A DNA stretch of 64,000 nt from Bedellia somnulentella (taxonomy: Eukaryota > Arthropoda > Insecta > Lepidoptera > Bedelliidae): assembly GCA_963576735.1 (NCBI GenBank), contig OY755170.1, positions 12,136,567 to 12,200,566 on the forward strand, given 5' to 3'. The notes under the pieces were generated by a model. It saw only the letters and a program-made list of their open reading frames with translations. It had not been told where the DNA came from and ran no database searches. Position 1 is the first letter of the stretch. The number at the start of each line of letters is the position of its first letter. This document shows positions 55,320-64,000 of this stretch, one piece after another. A program made the translations under genes and the position numbers.

Positions 55320-55565
55320 AGCTGTATAGTGCCAGCTTAGAATAGCACTACCCCATTTCTTCCGGTGGGTGTACGTAAGAGGCGACTAACGGTATTGGGG
55401 CTTTTAAGCGATTGTTGGGCGATGCGGTTGGAGATCCATCAACAACAACCTTTATTTCACCATCTTTTCCCCACGAAAATTCCAAAAGTGGCTGAGGAAT
55501 TTTTTATTCCCTAGCTTTGTCTACCCCTTCAAGGGATGTATAGCCGTGAGTATATGTATGTATGT
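55320..55565 (+). repeat. Family A repeat in right palindrome arm
   Basis: Full sense copy, mirror image of 54865-55105, with TATG tail. Confidence 0.92.
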
Positions 55566-55841
55566 ATGTAAATTTAAATGTCTCGTCGCTTGTCCACGCC
55601 ATCGAAGCTGCCATCTTTAATAAAAAGGTTCACGCGCTGCACTACCGCATCCACTGACAGTTGACAGTTGGCGGGACGCGCCAAGATCCTTTGATGTGTG
55701 GTAAAAAACCGACACCGCTCCGGATAGCTGGCCAACGTTGGCCACCAATCACCAACACCACCAATGTAGCGCCAAGTAGCCCTCTACACGCTGGCCCAAT
55801 GCTTGGCCCAATGATTGGCCCAATGTGTACTGCTAGCTTAA

Positions 55842-56549
55842 GACGAATATTATGTACTTTTGAAAACTTAACATAAATATATTTTTTTATTAAAAAAAAA
55901 CACAATTCATGTCAAGCCAATGCGGATCGAAGCGGAGTAATATATTTTATTATTTATTTAGCATTAGCCCCTATAAGTAAGATAAAACTTTATCCCCCTT
56001 TTTTCGAAAACTGCGCGTACGGAGGAGTATTATATTATGCGCTCTTGTAGATAAGCGATGTAATGCCCTTGTGCATCTCTATTATTGTTAATTAAGTCTT
56101 TTGATGATTAAGTACTCAGTAACGAAAGAAAACTCAGAAGTAAAAATAGGCTTTTGCTACGTTCAATAATATTTGAATAATAGCACGACGTTCCCAACCT
56201 TTTTCAATCATTTTAAACCACTAATTATTAAATATTTGTAAATGACACTACAATACAAAATAATTGTATAAACTTAAGGACAATGAATTTTAACATACGT
56301 TCTAGATCTATTTAAGTATGCAATTCGTGTAAAGCAAGTTTCGAGAGGAGAGAAAAGATAAAATAGTGAATTGGTGTCAGATGAACATAGCATCAAACGG
56401 GTATGGAAGAATTAGTAGAATTAATATCACGGTTTATAAGATACAGGGTGGTAGCAGACAAACAGATATCGAAGTCCCTCTAATCAGGTTCCGTTGTTAC
56501 TTTTTGGTACGAAATCCTCAAAGAAGGCGAAGTAGCGAAAAACCTTTAT
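55842..56549. other. Intergenic stretch, no feature seen
   Basis: A/T-rich; nothing recognisable. Confidence 0.4.
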
Positions 56550-56665
56550 TCCACCATCTTTTCCCCACTCAACTTCCAAAAGTGGCTGCGGAATTTCTAA
56601 TTCCCTAGCTCTTGCTACCCCTTCAAGGGATTCATAGCCGTAAGTATATGTATATGTACGAAAGA
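56550..56665 (+). repeat. Family A repeat, 3' half
   Basis: CCACCATCTTTTCCCCACTC to CATAGCCGTAAGTATATG. Confidence 0.88.
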
Positions 56666-56674
56666 TATATATAG

Positions 56675-56905
56675 AGCAAATGTGTATGGGATTATTAGTA
56701 GAGGACGGCCTCGTCAAACGTTTCTAGATCAGATAGAAAACGTTCTTATAAAGGCGGGGGTCTGAAGTGAGAAGAATAAAGGAGCTTGTATGAGAACAAT
56801 AATGAATGTAAGGGATGCAAGAGAGGTTTATCAAGATAGTACCAAGTGGCCATCGATAGTCTCTGCATACGCCAATGGGAATAATGGGCGTGAGTATACG
56901 TAAGT
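56675..56905 (+). pseudogene. RTE-like LINE, ORF2 C-terminus
   Basis: Frames read RANVYGIISRGRPRQTFLDQ, then RTIMNVRDAREVYQDSTKWP and VSAYANGNNGRE, the last about 75 codons of the RTE-like protein with at least one stop and shift. The GRGRPR-type block mutated in the 15915-16515 copy is kept here. Confidence 0.82.
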
Positions 56906-56915
56906 AAGTGAGTAA

Positions 56916-57046
56916 CGACCGATTTCTGAATTGAGTATTCCAGCTGAGAACAACTTAAGTATCCTTCTGTCGCAATGAAATCAACTACTGAAAGAGACAA
57001 AACGATACTTACTTACAGCTAGAATACTCAATTCAGAAATTGAGCG
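56916..57046. mobile_element. Hairpin MITE, copy 3
   Basis: 131 bp, flanked by TAA at 56913-56915 and 57047-57049. The loop is inverted relative to copies 1 and 2 (GTCGCAATGAAATCAACT against GTTAAGATTT-ATGCGAC), as expected of a palindrome sequenced from the other strand. It inserted just after the LINE tail. Confidence 0.85.
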
Positions 57047-57049
57047 TAA

Positions 57050-57690
57050 TCATATGAAGTGTTACAGGATTTATATAAATTAGACATCATAAGAAGGTGT
57101 TTAACTACAATTATTTTACTCGGCATTTACAAACCTGACATTTATAACATTAGAAAAGAGCACACGTAAAGATAACAGTTGCCTTGCCATAAGCTTCTTT
57201 AGCATAAGATCTGTAAAAGCGTAAGTTACAGTTTTGTGAAAAAATATTTTGTACATATAATAGAAAGTATCACAAAAATGCGTGACATACTTGCACTTTC
57301 ACGTGCTTAATTCAAAATAATTTTATGTTTAGCCCTATTTCTGATAAGTTACCAAAATTTTTATATAAAATCCAGCAAAATGTAGGTGTCTTAAAAGCTG
57401 GTAAAGTAAAAGTGTACCGAGTCAGGTTTCAACTTTCCCAGTTTCCTGACTAAGACAATAAATTTATTTGGTCTATGTTTTAATACGAATAAAACTAAGT
57501 AATATAAAACTGTACAAGATTTTACTTTTAAGCTCTGTGGTGCCACACAGTTACTTATGTTTAAAAATACTTTGCGTCCATGTGCATTTATATTTTACCT
57601 ATATATACGAGAGACCCTTTATTGTTTCCAGATAAAAACAGTTTATCAATATTTTGAATACACAGTAAAATGAGTATAATCGAAAACCTA
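57050..57690. other. Intergenic stretch, no feature seen
   Basis: A/T-rich; nothing recognisable. Confidence 0.4.
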
Positions 57691-57692
57691 CA

Positions 57693-57815
57693 TATATACA
57701 TTACATGTACTCACGGCCATAAATCTTAAAAAGGGGTAGCAAGAGCTTTAGAGCTAGAAACTCCTCAGCCATATTTGGAAGTAGATGGGGACAACATAGT
57801 AGAAATAAAGTAAAC
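57693..57815 (-). repeat. Family A repeat, 3' half, decayed
   Basis: ATGTACTCACGGCCATAAAT, AAAGGGGTAGCAAGAGC and TCAGCCATATTTGGAAG. Confidence 0.8.
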
Positions 57816-57849
57816 AGTAAGTAACAGTAACAAAAACCTAATTTTGAAT

Positions 57850-58300
57850 ATTAGGTATTATTTCGGATGTTTCAAACGGGAAGCTTCTGTTAAAAATGTA
57901 AATAGTTCAACAATTGAGTCTCGCACCTCGCCTTTCGCAGGTTGCGGATCCGATCCCCATATCGAGGGATTTGACCCTATCTTGAGGAGACAGACACAAA
58001 TACTGGCCTACTCGAGATTGGCAGATTTTAACGTCTACTACCATAGTAGTTGCCGGGCCGTTGGTTTACCGCGCCCTCTGTAGCACAGAATCATTTTAAT
58101 TTTCGTTTCATCACACGGAGCACACAAAGATAGGCGTCCGAAGATGAGGAATTAAAAAGAGATTGCTTTAAGCAATAAGACCGTCAATTGTACTTCCATT
58201 TAATAAATAATATGAATAAAATGTCTCTATCTGTGATAAACATATAATAGTGTACAATAAAGAGTTTTCTATTCTATTCTATTCTAAAGGGCTTGTCTGA
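57850..58300 (+). repeat. Probable LINE 3' region with (TTCTA)n tail
   Basis: A moderately GC-rich part at 57920-58080 (open for 79 codons, no motif) leads into GTACAATAAAGAGTTTTC and a TTCTA pentanucleotide run at 58268-58286. The poly(A)-like signal next to the pentamer tail suggests a retroposon end. Confidence 0.45.
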
Positions 58301-58334
58301 AAATACTGACGGATGTAAACGGAGCTAAAGCAGA

Positions 58335-58420
58335 CTTCCGATACTGGCAAACTTCTTTAAATTTCCCAGGATCATACAAAGTGGCGATCAATAGTCTCCG
58401 CCAAACCAAATAAGACATAA
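58335..58420 (+). repeat. LINE 3' fragment (RTE-like)
   Basis: AGGATCATACAAAGTGGCGA then TCAATAGTCTCCGCC. Confidence 0.65.
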
Positions 58421-58894
58421 TAATTTGACTAGATGTACAATTCTATTTTGTATAATGAAGCAAATAAGTCTGAAATCTCCTAAACTAAATGTGAAAGTGT
58501 CCGCCTCGGGAATCGAATCTAAAGCCACCGAGTCGTGAACTGAAAATAATATTTTTGTGGTGTAAGACAGTCTTTTATTGACGTTTCACTTGAAAGCTTG
58601 TTAAATAGTTCCACCTATTTAGACTTGGACACCACTTTCTAAAAGTTTGATAACTACATTTAAATTGCTAAGTTTAACAGGCGCTGCCTTTGGCGTCTAC
58701 TTCAATAAAATGTTAACGCGGCTTAAGGACTGCAGTTTTAATAACTGTACATTAAACTTGAACCAGTAAGAGATTGGCAAACTCTTAAAGTGCTTCCTCA
58801 CCGGGAGCTTCTTTAGATTAACCGACAGTCACTATAACAAATTGTATTAGTTAAATAGAATAGAAACTATTCATCACATTCAAAAATCATATAT
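58421..58894. other. Intergenic stretch, no feature seen
   Basis: Contains a weak tRNA-like word CTCGGGAATCGAATC near 58506. Otherwise nothing. Confidence 0.4.
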
Positions 58895-58975
58895 AAATCA
58901 AATTTTTCTTTTATTGATTGATTAGTAAAATTATCCCCACATGAGGTTTCATGCACAACAAACTCAATTATGTTA
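58895..58975 (-). repeat. SINE C distal fragment
   Basis: TTTTTCTTTTATTGATTG then ATCCCCACATGAGGTTTC, as at 21215 and 46945; no tRNA-like part. Confidence 0.5.
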
Positions 58976-59519
58976 AAATAACTTTCAATATTAGCGTCTT
59001 TTACTGAACCAATGGTGGAAGGAAGCGAGTATGAACAATAGCAAGCTATTTGAAATTTTATCAGATTAAGATACTTTTTTCATACTTATTCGTTCTTAAT
59101 TAGATTAGATTCATTGGTTTGTTCTTTCCATTACCCACAAATAAAGTTAAAATGTCCAAACCACATTGCATTGAGGTAAAGTTGCATTGACTTTGGGATT
59201 GCGACGTCTGATTTGTGACATTGTTAAATTGAAGAACATTTCTCATAATTATTGAAATTAGTTTATTAAATCTTGCGTGTAACATATATCCTTATACTCT
59301 AAAGCTTCCTGTCTTGCTAGATAGACACTGCGAGTATAGTACTTGTCATCCATGTGTCTAAAATATCCAAAATCTTGCTACCACAACGTATCTAACGGGG
59401 TGGATCAAAATAGTTTGACATATCTCGGCAAAATTTACGAGAAAATTTAGGCACGTACTACAAATCCAAAACCCATAAACAAATGTGGTATAATGTCACC
59501 ATATTTATATATATCATTT
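58976..59519. other. Intergenic stretch, no feature seen
   Basis: A/T-rich; nothing recognisable. Confidence 0.4.
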
Positions 59520-60075
59520 TAGAACTCATATATCTAAATATAGAAAACTCAAAGGTGACGTATCAACGCACAACCCAAACCACCGGACGGATCGGTCTGG
59601 AAATTGGCATACTGGTAGATGTTATGACGTAGGCATATACTAAGAAAGATTTTTTGAAATTCCACCCTTAATGGTGCTAGAAGGGGCTTAATGTTAAAAA
59701 TAATACTAAACTATTTGTTTTAAGTTAAGAATGAAGCGTTTTAGGATTTTTTGAAATAAAGGGTGTATTAAGAGGGTAAAAATGAAGGGGTGATTTTGCA
59801 AACTCCGTAAATAATTATTGGTATTGGGTTAATTGATGGAAACTTAAGACGGAAGTATTTTCGGATTTCTATAATTGATCAAGAGTAAGTTCACCCAATA
59901 GCTTAATAAATTTTGTGCATAGGGACAGATTAGTTAAGAATATTGTGTACAAAGAAGTTTTGTAGGCAAGTCCCAAAAACTATACCTAAATTAATACGAT
60001 ATACTCCTTAACGCGAGTGAGTACTTTAATCAAAACAATAGCGTGCGCGAAGCCGCGGGCACCAGCTATAGTATA
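59520..60075 (+). repeat. Interspersed repeat of CGCGGGC-AGCTA type
   Basis: ACCGGACGGATCGGTCTGG, GAAATTGGCATACTGGTAGA, GTGCTAGAAGGGGC and the end GCGAAGCCGCGGGCACCAGC TATAG. I remember this architecture as a very common lepidopteran repeat. Partial copies end at 33850 and lie at 7617 and 52550. Confidence 0.6.
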
Positions 60076-60159
60076 TAATCAAATATATGGACAACCAGTA
60101 ATCCTATGAAATACCCTTCCTTGATCTTCCGTATCTCTATAGCACTGCACTATTATAGT

Positions 60160-60306
60160 GAGCGCGATGACGTATCAGGCGCCGCCGCGCCGCCACCGCC
60201 GCACACGCAGCGAGCCAGCCGCCCGGCATGCGTGTGGGAGACTTTAGTTGTTTACAGATGTTCGAGGGATCGACGCATGATCAAACTCATACCACACTAG
60301 CTCAGT
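60160..60306 (+). promoter_or_regulatory. Candidate promoter of a plus-strand gene
   Basis: A CpG-rich block (60170-60250, GGCGCCGCCGCGCCGCCACC) includes a CRE-like TGACGTATCA at 60168. It ends at an arthropod initiator TCAGT at 60302-60306. No TATA box. The overlapping 64-codon frame 60106-60300 is not recognised. Confidence 0.4.
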
Positions 60307-60381
60307 GTCAACTCATTCGCGCTATCAACAACATATCATAACTTTATACACCCGACAATGCACGATACTATCAAAAATCAG
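60302..60381 (+). CDS. Candidate first exon (MHDTIKNQ) of unknown gene
   Basis: From the initiator to 60381: a 56-nt leader, then ATG at 60358 and eight codons, MHDTIKNQ, ending at a consensus donor CAG|GTGAGT in phase 0. The leader has no other ATG. No downstream exon was recognised in the remaining 3.6 kb, so a long first intron would be needed. Only the 24-nt coding part and splice site support it; the protein family is unknown. Confidence 0.35.
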
Positions 60382-61546
60382 GTGAGTTTTTTAACATTTA
60401 TACTGCAAGCGATTTTATTTAGTTTTGTTTCACATCATTTAACCTTGTTTATTCAGATATTTATTATTAGTACTTATGGAAAATATTAGGCAATTTACTC
60501 TGGTGTATAGTTATGTGTTTCAATGAATATTAAATCAGAGTCACAAGTTAGCTAGTGCTCATTTGCATATTGTGTGTGAGACTATAATTATTTTGCTTTG
60601 CGAATATTCTAGTCCATATTTTAACGAGATTGTTAAGTAGTTTTAAGTATGCTGGAAAGATCTATTAGACATATCTCTCGCGTTATCATATTGGAATGTC
60701 ACTTGATAAGAGGACAAAGTTTCTGTTTATATTTGTATATAATTATCAAAGTGCTCCAATACAGCAAGTCTTATCAAATTGTGATGAAATATCTTTTGTT
60801 AAACACGGGAGCTTACATATATTTTTACAGCTTATTCATTGTTTATTTATGGGTGATAATTATATGTCTAACGATTATGGGACACTTCTCGTCTGGATTT
60901 CAGAGGTGTTAGCTATTTTTTACCATACCATGCTTTCCCTCGCCGCGCCGTTTATAGATGATTAAATAAATGATAAGAAATAAAACTCTCCACAAGCCCC
61001 AATATTCTCTATTTTCTGAAACTATCCTCCTATCAATTGAAAAATCAGACTGAATTTTTCGATTCGGATAAAAGGTAAGATTTTAATTACGTTCGTTGAC
61101 TTACAATCTATAACACTTGTTATTGTAAATTCTTTTGATTACACATAGGTAATCATGATATTAATACAAATATATTACAAGTCCCACCGTACCGTATAAG
61201 GCAGATTCATCCAGGAAGTGGTTGTTGCAATCTTTATCAACTGTGATGTATACATAAGGATAATTAAAATGTATATAAATAATTTCCTTATACGTTTGTT
61301 TGTCTATCTATCGGTTCTATGTCTTTCTTCCTTTCGGTCTATGTTACACAGTCATTTATTTAAATATTTCTCTTGAGACTTTATATTTGTATCATTGGCT
61401 TCATGGTTCAGAAGATACAAAGTAGCAAAAGTGTCTGCCCCCTTTATATATATTGAATAATAAAGTAAAAAGCAATGAATACTCACTAATTCTCAATTTA
61501 CACTTAATGTTATTAAATTTTTGGTTTTTATATTTTATTTATGAAA
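60382..61546. other. Stretch without assigned feature
   Basis: If the exon at 60302-60381 is real this is its first intron. Two overlapping 87-89 codon frames (60649-60965) are hydrophobic and not recognised. Confidence 0.4.
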
Positions 61547-61820
61547 AGTGTGGTGTGAAAGTTGATATTGTAAGAAAGATAGAAAAGGAATGATGAGATG
61601 GTTTGGGCACATAGAGAGGATGGATGATAGAAAATTGGTAGAAGGGATCTATAGAGCTAGTTTGGATGGTAACGTTAGTAGAGGACGACCACGAAGAACA
61701 CACTTGGTGTCCGAAGTAAGAAGAATAAAAGAGCATGTATGAAAAGATTGATGGATGTAAACGAAACCAGAGAGGTTTGTCAGAATCGTACGATTTGGTG
61801 ATAGATAGTAGTAATTATTC
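61547..61820 (+). pseudogene. RTE-like LINE, ORF2 C-terminus
   Basis: KCGVKVDIVRKIEK, a frame change, MRWFGHIERMDDRKLVEGI, YRASLDGNVSRGRPRRTHL, then a deletion and the tail AAAGATTGATGGATGTAAAC. The best preserved copy of this motif set in the window. Confidence 0.85.
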
Positions 61821-62209
61821 CTCGTAACTCGCACTCATAATATATATCTAGTTAAAAATGGCTACTAAGAAACCTTTGATTTCACGTCCACGTCCGTAAA
61901 TGATCCTATTGCCCAATTTTACCTCCGTGCTTATACCTAAGTATAGAACATATCACCTTATATGCCCAGAAGTAATATAATATCTTTTTGAACAAAAATG
62001 TAACTGCCTTCATTCATTTCAGCCATTTGACGCTTTCCAACCCCCCTCAAGTAATCCATATATATTCGCAAAAAAAAAACTGTAAACGACACTGTCTTCC
62101 TAGTATGCATTTTGATATTATTAAAATATTTTTTAAAATATAAAAATGAAAAAAAAGGGACTACATTGGAACCATATCCAACCGAACCGAAAAACAATGA
62201 CCATGAGTA
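61821..62209. other. Stretch without assigned feature
   Basis: Nothing recognisable. Confidence 0.4.
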
Positions 62210-62365
62210 TGTATGTACTCATGGCTATAAATCCTTAGAAGGGGTAGCCAGATCTAAGGACTTACAAATTCCTTAGCCATATTTGGAAGTTGATCAAGGA
62301 CAAGATGGTAGAAATAAAGTATCGTTGGTGATGGGTCTCCAACCGCATCCCCCAAAAACTACTTA
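62210..62365 (-). repeat. Family A repeat, 5' truncated
   Basis: GTACTCATGGCTATAAATCC to CCAACCGCATCCCCCAAAAA. Confidence 0.87.
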
Positions 62366-63000
62366 TTTAAAAAAATAAAATTGAATTGAGTTCCTCCTTT
62401 TTAAAAGTGGTCGAATAGTATTCCGAATTTATTTTCTACATTTTAATGAACGCAAAACATAGTTCTAATTATGGTTCTAATACTCCATGTATTTTACTGG
62501 ATTTGTTATGTTTCTGCAGTTAAAATATAAATTTAAAATCAACATTTAGAAGAAAACATATTTTATGATACTCTTGAAGCGACATAATCGTTTAAACCGC
62601 CCTTATTAAGTGTGTCTGAGAAAGTTACCAGCGTCTATCCTTTTATAAATAGGTAAATCCCTATTAAAACTGCATCGACATTATTATATGTGATAAACCT
62701 CTTTGATTATAATTATTGGAAATGCAATACAAATTCAACTCCGTCATACAGTTATAATTAGTGTGCCGAATATTTTTGCTAATAGGCAAGTAAATTAAGA
62801 TACATTATTATTTATGGTTAATGTAGTTGGCTACTGTAGTAACAAGTTATTACCAACATAATCGATCATCATTTTATTCATATTTTAAACATGTTTAAAC
62901 AATATTTTTTATTAACTGAGTATCTGTAAGAATTTAAAATATTTATCATATCTATAGCAAAAGCATCAGCATTCAAGAACTGCCGGATTAGTACAAGTAC
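62366..63000. other. Stretch without assigned feature
   Basis: A/T-rich; nothing recognisable. Confidence 0.4.
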
Positions 63001-63260
63001 ATACATACATACATATACTCACGGCTATATATCCCTTGAAGGGGTAGCAAGAGCTAAGGAATTAAAAAATCTTCAGCCACTTTTGGAAGTTGCGTGGGGA
63101 AACGGTGGTGAAATAAAGGTTATTGGTGATGCCCATCATCGCACCAACCGCATCGCCCAAAAATCCCTCAAAAGCCCCAATACCGTTAGTCGCCTCTTAC
63201 GTACACCCACCAGAAGAAATAGGGTAGTGCTATTCTAAGCCGACACTACACAGCTACAGC
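63001..63260 (-). repeat. Family A repeat, full antisense copy
   Basis: (CATA)n start, complete to GCCGACACTACACAGC, with a small duplication CATCGCACCAACCGCATCGC near 63136. Confidence 0.92.
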
Positions 63261-63477
63261 GGATTAATTCAAGTATCTCATTAAAAAAAACCGTGGGAGT
63301 AAAGCAGGGATTTTTACGTTATCTTCTGAGAAAGAACTTATTATCCGAAGTGGGTGGATAAAGATCCGAAACAAATTATTAAAATGAAACTATTTAAAGT
63401 AATTGCCACGTTAATATATTATTCCATAAAATTATTTTAAGGTTCTTTCTATGAATTGTATCATTAGTTATATGTTC

Positions 63478-63778
63478 TCTATGAACCCACGTTTTGCTTG
63501 GACTGTTTGCTCGCGTAATAGAGGCCTGGACTATCACCGTTTTGTACGAATACACAATCATATGACTTAGTACAACTCCCTCCCTCCCTCACCTTTAACA
63601 ACCATGATAAATTAACCACACGTATGTCTTTTAGAAAAGAAAAATTAGTGTAGGCTCGCCCGGGAGTTTATAACTATTGAGCTATCACGTGGGTACTCTG
63701 TACACCAGGTGACAGTGTCACGTGATGGTCAGAAGTATTAGTACGTCTGCCAACCCGCCCGGGAATATTTTGCGTGAA
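63478..63778. repeat. SINE B, two pieces in opposite orientation
   Basis: 63478-63690 is antisense (CCCACGTTTTGCTTGGACTG to GAGCTATCACG) and 63690-63778 is sense (GTGGGTACTCTGTACACCAG to GAATATTTTGCGTGAAC). They meet at CACGTGGG with no spacer. Confidence 0.8.
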
Positions 63779-64000
63779 CAAAGTTGTTACAAAGCTGCTT
63801 CAAAATGCTTCAATATAAAAATAGCTACGCTAAGAACCAGCTTTGCAAAGTATCAGTGAAACGGTACGATTCAATTAACATAGAATTGCCTTTGAAATTA
63901 AATGTTTGTAACTTGAAAAAATACCCCTAGGTTAATTGACAAACTTGTTTTCTCGTACTGAGCTGTGGCAAGGGCTGCGATGCGATAGTATTGATAGAAA
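63779..64000. other. Right edge, no feature seen
   Basis: A/T-rich; nothing recognisable. Confidence 0.35.

Larger units (their letters stand above)
54554..55838. mobile_element. 1.3-kb palindromic element with family A in both arms
   Basis: Arms 54554-55144 and 55280-55838 are near-perfect reverse complements around a 135-bp spacer. The ends read AGCTAGCAGTACACATTGG and complement, with TAA on both sides (54551-54553, 55839-55841). A subterminal CATTGGGCCAA-type word is repeated three times per arm. Each arm carries a family A copy at the same relative place. The right arm lacks about 33 bp near 55668. A TAA target suggests PIF/Harbinger. No transposase. Confidence 0.85.

Noticed and set aside
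54519..55905. Overlapping open frames with identical text in both halves of this region (70-87 codons)
   Set aside because: They are the two strands of the palindrome arms read as protein. No motif, no codon structure.
60106..60300. 64-codon frame with a Pro-rich stretch as a coding exon
   Set aside because: It ends in a stop before the initiator-like TCAGT and its Pro/Ala run comes from GCC repeats in the CpG block; better explained as promoter DNA.

Overview
The window looks like AT-rich insect DNA, most likely from a moth or butterfly. This rests on the repeats: a LINE whose ORF1 resembles the baculovirus FP25K-like ORF1 common in lepidopteran LINEs, interspersed repeats typical of lepidopteran introns, and arthropod TCAGT initiators at the candidate promoters. 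The species cannot be named. There are no bacterial genes, rRNA genes, CRISPR arrays or intact tRNA genes.

The one host gene seen with certainty is on the minus strand: the 5' part of an otoferlin-like ferlin (the family of Drosophila misfire). Exons at 7498-7556, 3916-4104, 3169-3479, 942-1220 and 630-804 join in phase and encode C2A, the linker and the start of C2B; the gene runs off the left edge. It has two candidate first exons, 23526-23604 (1a) and 43435-43513 (1b). Both start MSLTV, both end in the same phase, and both lie in about 1 kb duplicated segments (about 22990-23960 and 42930-43960) that keep a GC-rich promoter with a TCAGT initiator. Intron 1 is therefore about 16 or 36 kb long and is filled with repeats. 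A possible first exon of an unrelated plus-strand gene lies at 60302-60381.

The rest is a layered transposon landscape. 1-9.4 kb: LINE and SINE pieces, a mariner-type element with very long inverted repeats (1393-2922), a foldback (4500-5096) and a GC-rich island (6920-7400). 9.4-23 kb: sparse, with a TIR element (13593-14518) and a hairpin MITE. 25.9-30.7 kb: a nearly full-length CR1/Jockey-group LINE with few lesions. 32.9-36.3 kb: a MITE and a degenerate tandem array. 36.5-42.8 kb: a nest with a P-element-like THAP transposon (8-bp target duplication) on the outside, a SINE-like repeat inside it, and a young Ty1/copia element inside that. 47.0-50.2 kb: a very young Ty3/gypsy element that has lost protease, RT and most of RNase H but keeps a Gag-integrase reading frame. 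54.6-55.8 kb: a 1.3-kb palindrome. A short SINE-like family (family A, more than 20 copies) and a tRNA-derived SINE (SINE B) are scattered throughout.

All coordinates were read by eye. Exon joins rest on reading-frame phase, splice consensus and remembered ferlin family features; repeat edges are approximate unless a target duplication is given.
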